From Symsagittifera roscoffensis (lineage: Eukaryota > Xenacoelomorpha > Acoela > Convolutidae), in contig NC_087067.1 of assembly GCF_963678635.1 (NCBI RefSeq), forward strand, positions 15,141,018-15,205,017: a DNA stretch of 64,000 bases, in the 5' to 3' direction. This document shows positions 55,530 to 64,000 of the stretch, piece by piece (within the stretch, counting starts at the first letter, position 1; the number at the start of each line of letters is the position of its first letter). The notes under the pieces are model-generated. The model had not been told where the DNA came from and ran no database searches. It saw only the letters and a list, made by a program, of their open reading frames with translations. A program made the translations under genes and the position numbers.

Positions 55530-58500
55530 CTGCTGCGCATAAAACATCACATTCAATTGCTTTTTAAGTTCGAGTTAAACTCTCTTTTCCACTTCCCTTT
55601 TTAATTTTTTTATTTTGTTATAAAATTTAATTTAAAACAAATTTTAATGTTATAAACTTTTAGCCGGCCCTCAAAGTATTCTAAAAGCGCCTTTGGCGCC
55701 AATTTACGGAAAATTCGAGAAAGAAGCGAGCAAAAACTAAATTGTTTAAAACAAGACCTGAAAAAGTTTACAAAATTGACTTTGTGCCTGTGCTGATGAT
55801 TGACTTTTTGATGATTGACTTTTTGGCCTGTTGCTGCAGAAACTTTCCCGCGGGTTCTTAAAGCAATCCGCCCTCACCTTCGGTAAAACTTTCGATAAAA
55901 ACCTAGATCAGCCTTTGCGCTCGGGCTATGCTATGCGATCAGCCTATGAGTATTTAAAAAAACCAGTTTATTTATAATCCTTTTTGTGAAAATAGGCAAG
56001 TATAAAAATGATTTCATTGGCATCTGGCTTAAGTGGCGATTTAACTGGATTTCGAAATTTAAAAAAAAATACAATTAAAAAAATACAAAAATACAACATT
56101 TCCTACTGGTTAAACCTAGTAAAACTGATGAAAGTAATTCTAGTTTTGTAATGCATTATGAAAATAAATTAGCTATTTTCAAATCTTTTTGAAACTAATT
56201 GTTTAACAGTTTGCCATTTACGCTAAAAATTAAAAAAAGTTTGAGTTTATGCGAAATTTTTCATGTAAAATTCGACAAATTTCAACGTCAAAAAATAGTT
56301 GCAGGGCTACACATTTAATTATTATGATTGCTTCAAGGGTTGTCAGGGTATTTCAAAAAATCAAATGATAGGAAAAATTCCCTCCAAAAACGTTTGACGA
56401 GGAGTGAATTTTCTCGGGAACGAAAACACTGTGCAGATTTTATACGCACTTAAGCGTTTTCAAAAGTCGGAGCAGGAGAAGCAAAAAAATCGCAACAAAA
56501 AATTGTAGATATTTTGAAGAGCAGTCGGATACAAGCACTAATGTTTATTGAATACAAAAAGTAGTAATTCGAAATGGTTTTTAGAAAAAAAACTTTCCTG
56601 TAGTCGTTGATGCAGCTTGATCTCGAATTGAAGTGGTGTCGTTGCGAGTAGTGTTGTCAATAAAATCCATATCGGACCACTTTCAATCTAAAACTGTGCA
56701 ATTATCAGAAAAGTTGAGTTAACTTAGGACAATTGGTTGACAAGAGAAATGATCGACATAGGAACCTTTCGGCTATTTTTAAAGAACTGCTAATGCAACC
56801 TTCTTTAAAATTTTATGCAAGATTTAGTTATTTTTCACTGCTTGGTGTCTTTTTATAATATATAACTTCCGCATAAAAAAATTCCCTTAAACTGACTCCA
56901 CATTGAGATTAAATACAATACTCGATTTTGAAAAAAAACCTTGAAAATGACTAAATTATCATTTTTGACAACTTTCAATTTTTTGTTGCCATTTTTTATG
57001 CTCAATTTTGATCATTTTGTATTTTCAAGATTTGTACTCATTTAATCAATTTGATCATTTTGCACTGTCTTTTTGTAATCATGGAGTTTTCACTCGTTTT
57101 GGTGAAGCTTGAAGTGTACTGGTGTATGTTATAGATAGAATATTAATGATGAAAAGATAATTTTTTCAGTGCATAGAACAAATCACACTTTAAAATTTAT
57201 TAAAATATAACCAGAAATTGATAAGCAGCACAATTCTTCCACAATAAACGTACTTTGTTGAAAAAAAGTTTCACTAATAATTCGCTTATAAATACATAAC
57301 TCACTGAGTTATTTTAAATTACTATTTCATATACATTGACATTTGATTGGGTATGGATGCCATATCTACTGCCCATTGTTTTTGCATTTTTGTCTTCTTC
57401 AAGTTTTAATTTAAAAATAATATATTTAGTTTATTATACACATTTTACATAAGAAAAAAAACTTTTTTTTGTAGTTGTTAGTTTTTCACTCATAAAAGAG
57501 TTGAAACGGATCTAATTTCATTGCAACAGATAAAACGAGTATAGTTTTTCAGGTGCACAGACTTTCATTGCATGAGAGCAGATTGATTTTTCTTGTGGCA
57601 GTTGTTTTTTTACTGATTTTTTGCTTTTTTTTCTCTGAAAAATTGCATTTAAGCATGCCAGATTTGATTCACAATTTTTGGAAATATTTTTAGCTGAAAA
57701 GACAAACCCAGAAAGAAATGAATTCGTTTGCACCTGAAATTGCAAAACAAAGAAGCAATCATTTTGAAAACATTTTTCGGAGAGCTAAAAGTTAGCATAA
57801 ACACTTTGAATCTGAGTTTTTGCTCCTCAAACTAAACAAAATTACAGATTCAAATTCGTTGATATAATTCAATAGATGGCAGATTCAGTTTCAATAATTA
57901 ATTATTTTTTTTTTAATTTTTCCAATAGTATTTTTTATCTACTTTACAGCCAAAAGAAGCGTAAGATTTGAATCTTTGAACAAATTAATATATGGCAGAA
58001 TAAAATATTTAGAGAAAAAATATCCCAGTAGCGTTTACATTGACTGAAATTGAAATGATTTTCTTATGCATTTTCAAGTTGAATACATGCACAAATATAA
58101 AAGTTCTCAAAGTTAGCATCTTTTGTAATATTGCCAATCAGGGATTTCACAAACAGCACAAACAGGAAGTTTTCATCAGGAAAGAAGCTGGTGCCCTCAA
58201 ACTCCAATTTTTAGCAAAAAAAATACAAAAGAAAACTTTCTAAAATTTATAAAAACTTTCAACGGTCACTCTAGAGCAAATCAAATTCTCTGTGCAAAAA
58301 GCAGCCCCGGGTAGAAATACTTCCATATTGAGTTGAGGCAATGATATTTTTCTTATTAGCGCTAGGTAGATGTAAACTACGTCATTTTGTTTGTTAAAGA
58401 AGTTTTTACCAAAAAAAATTTTTTCTCCAAAATGATTTTTTCTATAGTTTTATCACTTCTTCCTTTAATATTTTATAATATTTACAGGGTAGTTGACCGG

Positions 58501-58954
58501 AGCTTTCTGATAAAAACACTCTTGCTCTATATTTTGATAATAATAAATTGTTTGGCTAAACTTACCGCTATATCAAAAAAGAGAAAAAGTTAGCTTTTAA
58601 TCAAGTAAATCTGTAGTCTCAGCCATCAAGTCTAATTAAAAGGAAAAAAATTATGCGAGATTAGATAGATTTTAGTTTTTATTGATATCAGAATTGCAAA
58701 TTTGTTTTAATACCTTACCGTTCGATCAAAAAATCACGATTAATCAATTATGCGCAACCTTTGATCACGACTTCTCGATAAGAGTTCATTCTTTTTTAGA
58801 ACTTTTGCCAACTAAATTAAGAACTGAGCACCCTCGGTAAAAAATATTTCTCCTTGAAAAAAAATCTATGACTAAGAGCCAGCACAGCATATTAATGCGA
58901 ACCATTTTAGTTTCATGAGTGTTCTCAAACACAGTTGCAATAAGCATCAGGTGA
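55530..58954. other. No recognised gene
   Basis: AT-rich, with a small relic of the hAT MITE family (AAAGCGCCTTTGGCGCCAAT at 55684-55703). Short ORFs at 57518, 58040 and 58387 have no identifiable features. The missing 5' exon(s) of the GPCR may lie here or beyond. Confidence 0.45.
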
Positions 58955-59185
58955 GCAGTTCAGTTGGTGAAGTAGAAAAAAAACTCAACATCTCAATAGG
59001 AGAGTTAGTGATTCGAGGCCCACCATGGTCCTCGCTCGTTCCGCGAGGGTGAGGCAACAATTTCAAGACTCTAAAAACATTCCAATGGTTGCTAGTGGCT
59101 CATAACCAGGTCATAGCAGCGTTGCTCCGTAAAGAGCTGTTTGGTCATTGGTCCTTTTTCTCGTCTAATTTTTTTATCTGTCGCA
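58955..59185 (+). repeat. tRNA-derived SINE copy
   Basis: A-box-like TTCAGTTGGTGAAGTAG, B box GTGATTCGAGGCCC, then CACCATGGTCCTCGCTCGTT, GAGGGTGAGGCAACAATTTC and AAAGAGCTGTTTGGTCATTGG. Same family and layout as 13115-13358, with a diverged body. Confidence 0.7.
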
Positions 59186-60401
59186 AAATCATGCGTAAGG
59201 CAGTCTTACGATGTTTTAAAACCTCTGTATCATTAAAAAAATGCACAAAAAATTTTGGAATACTGAAAGTTTCCTACTGACCCTAATAAAAGGATGTTTT
59301 TTTTTAAAAAAAAAGCTTTCACTGATTCAGAATAAATTTTATCTTTATGATGTTGGATACTGTTAAGTTGCTACTTGAGGGTTTACTTGGTACCGAAATA
59401 CGTCTTTAACAATGCGTTGAGGATGGTAGCCTAATTTTAGAAGGATTGAAAAATTTGAATCGCTTAGTTTTTGGAAACTGTTTACATGAATAATCTGTTT
59501 ACATGAATAAACTAACTATTTGCCAAATTTTTACATTCGTAAGTCCAAGGCTGTTGCCGCTTTTTAGAATTCAGATTCACCCGTTTTTATTATTTTTAAT
59601 CAGAAAATAATTCAAATCAACAATTACTATGTAAATAACAGCTGACATGCCTAGATACACGACTGAACTCATTATATCAATTTAGACTGAAATTTACTCC
59701 AAATATAACAAGAAGGACCAGTTGATGGGTAAGTGGCAAGATATGGTTCGACTTAAGTACAAAAACACCGGGCCCAATCCATTATAACTCCACAAAATGT
59801 TATTCAAAAGTGTTACAATTTAGCTGGTGTGTCCAAGCAATCTTAAAATGTGACAAAAAATCAAAATTAGCAGTTATGCGATGAAGACAATTGCAATCTA
59901 CAATATTTCCAAGGCTATGGATTGCGCTGGGTTCTTAAAACAGCGCGGACAGTTTTTTCCAAACATTTTGTCTTTTTTGGGTCAGTTTATTTGGTCTTTT
60001 CGAGCTATGCCAATACCTTGACTGGATCATAGTTACCAAAAAATTTTCAACAAGCTATTTTATGGAGTTTTTGGAATTTTTGACAAAAAATAGGTTATTC
60101 AGAAACCGCTCCGCTTTCAAACTTAGTGCATAGTGTCCTTAAGGCGCCATCAGAACTTTTTTGGATTAATTGGCCAAAGCTGTTTTCGTAAACTATTAGG
60201 AAATAAATTTTAAGGCCTTTTGATAAATAGAGTTGAGGGAGGGGGACAACACTCCTTCACCTCGGCACACTTTTGTCTCGAAAACAAAACAAACCTTTTT
60301 CGAGTCTTTTGATTTTCAAAATTATATACTTTTTTTAGTTTTGAAAATCTATAAGTATTATTATTGTCAGACGCGTATATTTGTGTGGAGAAAAATCATT
60401 C
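59186..60401. other. No recognised feature
   Basis: AT-rich intergenic or intronic DNA without coding signals. Confidence 0.45.
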
Positions 60402-61246
60402 CCGCCCGCATCCAGTTTCAAGCGTTAATAATCGATTATATTACCATTTTAGTACCAGTCTTACTAAAATTGAGAAACAATCAATTTTAATCAACTAATA
60501 GTCGGTTATAATCTCTCATTTTAAAATCAAATTATAATTATTTATAAAACATTATAATAGATTATAATCCCTTTTGTTTGTCCATTTTGTCTTCGAAGTT
60601 TCATCTAAATTGCTTATATTTTATACTTTTTGTAGACGTTGATTCCTATGATAATTGAGAAAAATGTTTGTAAAGTTTTCCAATCAATTCAAATTTATAA
60701 GTTTTTTCATAACTTCCCCATTAGAGTTGTTTTGTGATGCATGTTTAAGCTTTTTTAACCACCAAAACATCAGAAAATTGATTTAGTTTCATGATTGATT
60801 CGGAAGATTCATTTTTAATCTACCGCAGGAACTTTTCCACGAATGTGAAAGGATCTCTCTGAAACTTTTGTTTTGTGGTGAAACTTTGTGCTCAGATGAA
60901 CCAAAGTGTTCAAGAGATCTCTATTTCAGAGACTTTCTTATTGACTCAAAAATAATAACCCATAAAATATCAGTCGAATATTGTTTTGTATTTACAAAAT
61001 TTTGAAAAAATAAGAGATTATAATCGATTATAATCGATTTTAAGGGTTTTTTGTAAAAAATATAATCAATTATAATCGATTATAAGAGATTATGATCTCT
61101 TGGAAAATATCACGATTATAATCAATTATCAATCTTTTAAACACCTAATTTTGGTAATTGTGGTCAATTATAATTGTCAAAAAATCATCATAATAATCCG
61201 TTATAATCGATTACTTGCGCCTAAACTTGGATGCGGGCAGCCCTAG
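60402..61246. mobile_element. hAT-like element with CCCGCATCC ends and AATCGATTATAA interior
   Basis: The left end CCCGCCCGCATCCAGTTTCA and the right end (inverse CTAGGGCTGCCCGCATCCAA) form imperfect TIRs of about 45 bases. Many TATAATCGATTATAATC palindromes lie inside near both ends. There is no transposase frame and a target duplication could not be fixed. Confidence 0.65.
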
Positions 61247-63524
61247 AGTTATTTTGTTACTTATTTCGTAAAGCTATTTTGATGTCGGACTCACGCAAAT
61301 AACCAATAGCGTAAAAAGTCTGTCGTGCTCTGCAACAGAATTTTTTTTAACATAGCTATTTGAACAGTAAACAACGAAAGTTTCAGGTGCATACAAACTA
61401 TAAAATAAAATTGAGCTAAAATTGCGTGAAAATTATACAAATGACAAGGATAAAACTGGGTCTTTAATTTTAGCTGATTTTTCATCAAATTTTCATGTCA
61501 AAAGTGATTATGAAATTGCCTTTTCAACTTACCCACTTTGGTTTAGCGCTGATTTTTCAGTACGTTAATTGTGACAACCAATTGAATTACTCTGAAACAT
61601 TCCCAAATTTTGATTCAGATCAACTACTTATTACTTCTGTTTTAATTGTCAGTATCATTTATCAAAAAGAAAAAGCAGCGGCTTTTTGAAATATGAAAAT
61701 TTTTAGGAACTTTTTTAACATATCTTGTTTCGACCGGACAGATTTCTACATTGTTAAAACATGCTTCAAAATGTTTTGGGTTCTTAGTTATGACTTTGAA
61801 TCAATTTTGAATAAATGTTCTCTAATGAAACTCAAAAGTTCATTCTACTACAACCAAAAACACAGAAACTTGAAAAATCAGTAAAATTCTTAAACAACCT
61901 ACTTTGAAAAAAAATACACTGTAAATTGAGTGGAAGGTATTGAAGTTAGTCAAATTTTTTAATTTTTCGAAAATTTTCACTACATGGTTAATAGAAAATG
62001 AAAAAAATTAACAAAGATTTTTGTCAACAAATATTGATCAACTGTTCGTCTTTTTAAAAAAATCAATACAAAAATGATAGTAGTCGAAGGAAATAAAATG
62101 GTATGATAGAATAATGATAGTGCTTCAAGGAAATAAATTTAGGTTCTTGATTGGAATGAATAAATTTTCCGTTTTATGAGCAGAAAAATTTGGACGATGA
62201 AACAAAAAGATTGGACACAAACAAATTGGCAGGTTCAAACGATTGAATTTTCATGCATGGGCCATCGAAACTGCCAACTTTTGCATGGCTGAAAAACTTA
62301 CTTTTTTCTATAAACTAATGCAAAATGTTTCCTCAGTTTTTAAAGAAGCTTACATAACTTCAATTTACAATGAAGGAGATCCAAATCCAACATAGGCAAT
62401 CAATTACAGTAAGTTTTGCATATTGACAAAAGAATAACAAAAAGTCAAGTTTCATTCAATTTGATTTTCCAGAAAAAAATCGTCCGCTGACGCGGTAATA
62501 TTTTTTATCAAAGAAATAGTAGAGAAGGTTTCCTTTGTGTCTCATTCCAATTATTCTCAATGGAATTTAAATTAATTCCAATTCAATCGCATTAGAATTG
62601 CAAATTACTAATTATGACAAGAAATTGAGACTAAAATCAATAAATTGTCAATTCGAGAACCGTCTAATTGCTGCATAAAACAGCTAGTTATCGATTTTTG
62701 AGAGATATTTTCTATTATAATTCTTGAGTTTTAACTCGCTTGGCCCATCACTTTATAAACTTCCTATATTAACTTTCCAATAATAAATAAATTTGAAACT
62801 TTGATACCTCCAAATGGCCTAAAAAGTAAAAAAGACCAACATCACCGATAAGCTAGACAATTAATCGGATAATTATTGTTTAGACAATTCCATAACAGTT
62901 TTCGTACCCGATTTTTAGGATATCTAACGGCAGACGAGAGATGGACCTGGCAGAAGAATTGAGTCAATGGAATTCATCGTATTGTCAGGACCCGCTTCCC
63001 CCGTCGTTTTTATTCAACTAATTATTAACAGAACTGTTTCATTTGGAGACCAACTTCATGAGCACTAGCAGGAAGCCATATTGTATCTTTTTGTTCCGAC
63101 TATTGAAAATGGAGAGTAACTTTGTCTTTGGATGTGTTTTATCTTTTTCTTTTTGTTTCTTTTTACTAGGTAAACAAATAAAGATTGGATAATTTTGAGT
63201 AATAGATCATAATAAAGCCCTTTATAGCGACATTATTCGAACGACATAGAAAAATTTTCCGAAACTTACTCCCAGTGACGAGATAAACTTGTATAAAATT
63301 TTGAGCGAGCAAAGCGAGCGAGTAATTTTTATGATAGCTCATAATTCAAACTAATCCGTGAAATTTTAGTTTTACTCCAAAAGTATATTTTAGCATCGTC
63401 TTCAGAAAAATTTGATTTTTTCAAAAATCAAAAGAACTTCTGCAATTTAATTTCTTTAAATTGTTTCTTTATTTTTTGAGTGAAACTTTGGTCAGTTAAG
63501 GCTATTGTACCGGTTTGACCTCAA
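61247..63524. other. No recognised gene
   Basis: AT-rich sequence. Short ORFs at 61291, 61495 and 61693 lack recognisable features. A purine-rich GAGCGAGCAAAGCGAGCGAG motif lies at 63303-63322. Confidence 0.45.
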
Positions 63525-63775
63525 TAGAAAAAAGAGTATCATACAATTCCATACAATAAAAGTTTATCATACAATTTCATTCATGGGTTCTATGGAAAAA
63601 AGCTTAAGCTTATCATACGATTCCAAATGGGTTCTTAGGTAAGTTTAAATCAGCTTACATTGTTTTAAATAAATGAAAACATATTGGTCATCAAAACTTT
63701 AGTTTTGTTTTGAACAAAAAATGTTTATCTTACGAGTGCCATTAAAGAAAATTGTATGATAAGCATGTACTAATG
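63525..63775. repeat. TATCATACAATTT repeat, copy 2
   Basis: TATCATACAATTCCATACAA, TTATCATACAATTTCATTCA and the inverse AAAATTGTATGATAAGCATG at the right end. It is related to 31285-31560. The last 225 bases of the window hold nothing recognised. Confidence 0.6.
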
Positions 63776-64000
63776 AAAAAACTAGGAAGCTGAGGAGAAA
63801 TATTTTTATTTGGGAAAATATTTCTCATTTTAACCGCTAAACCAGTTTATGGACAAAAACTTTTTTTTTTCAATTTTTTTTCCGCAAAGTTTTCAAATTT
63901 TGCATATAACGTAGTGCACACGCAGTCATCCAAGAATCTAAGGTCACAATGAAGGTTTTCTGCTATAATAGGTCTTTTAGTTCTCAGTTATAGATATTAG

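Noticed and set aside
53155-54270. CRISPR array
   Set aside because: Units are contiguous 21-mers with no unique spacers, and the window is eukaryotic.
53303-54412. Several ORFs of 70-118 codons on both strands with repeating THGDVFV or GHKNIAV
   Set aside because: They are by-products of a 21-bp tandem repeat whose period is a multiple of three; there are no start or splice signals and the array mutates in all frames alike.

Overview
The window is nuclear DNA of a metazoan, most likely an invertebrate with an AT-rich, repeat-heavy genome. The evidence is spliced genes with GT-AG introns of 100 bases to about 22 kb, a tRNA-derived SINE family, and animal-type DNA transposons (hAT, Tc1-like, Mutator-like, Merlin, Polinton). 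I cannot fix the phylum from sequence alone.

Host genes. (1) 1-7789 (+) is the 3' part of a mitochondrial tRNA-modification GTPase gene (GTPBP3/MnmE), in five exons, with all GTPase motifs and the terminal FCIGK motif. (2) 10701-55529 (-) is a class A G-protein-coupled receptor. Its six recognisable exons carry TM1 to TM7 and join in phase, but they are spread over 45 kb; the extreme N-terminus was not found. (3) 18022-27154 (+) is a two-exon double B-box protein nested in a GPCR intron on the opposite strand.

The centrepiece is a complete-length Polinton/Maverick at 31565-49391 (17.8 kb), inside the 22-kb intron between the TM2 and TM3 exons of the GPCR. It has about 230-bp terminal inverted repeats starting AGTAGTATTG and a perfect 6-bp target duplication (GAGGCA). 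It carries the virus-like set: packaging ATPase, retroviral-type integrase, penton-like and hexon-like capsid proteins, an adenovirus pX-like basic protein, an adenain-type protease and a protein-primed family B DNA polymerase. It also has a minus-strand cassette with a PC4-like protein, several unnamed ORFs and a putative spliced passenger gene. The polymerase gene has N-terminal C2H2 fingers, an HNH-like Cys/His motif and two introns. Several genes carry stops or frameshifts and the polymerase lacks one catalytic aspartate, so this copy is dead as it stands; the ATPase, protease, pX-like and some accessory frames are still open.

The Polinton sits in a stack of older insertions. A TIR element (arms 31130-31240 and 49420-49550) lies in a ZBED1-like hAT remnant (30840-31130 and 49555-49960), with a non-autonomous hAT, a Tc1-like foldback and a Mutator-like MITE just to the left. 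Other repeats are a 21-bp minisatellite with a 105-bp higher-order period (53155-54270), a roughly 300-bp tandem duplication (54389-55015), two fields of a decayed 80-85-bp satellite in opposite orientations (13985-15560, 22795-25460), a 400-bp hAT MITE family with 8-bp target duplications, and a Merlin remnant in a GTPBP3 intron. The rest (about 56-64 kb and most introns) is AT-rich DNA without recognisable genes.
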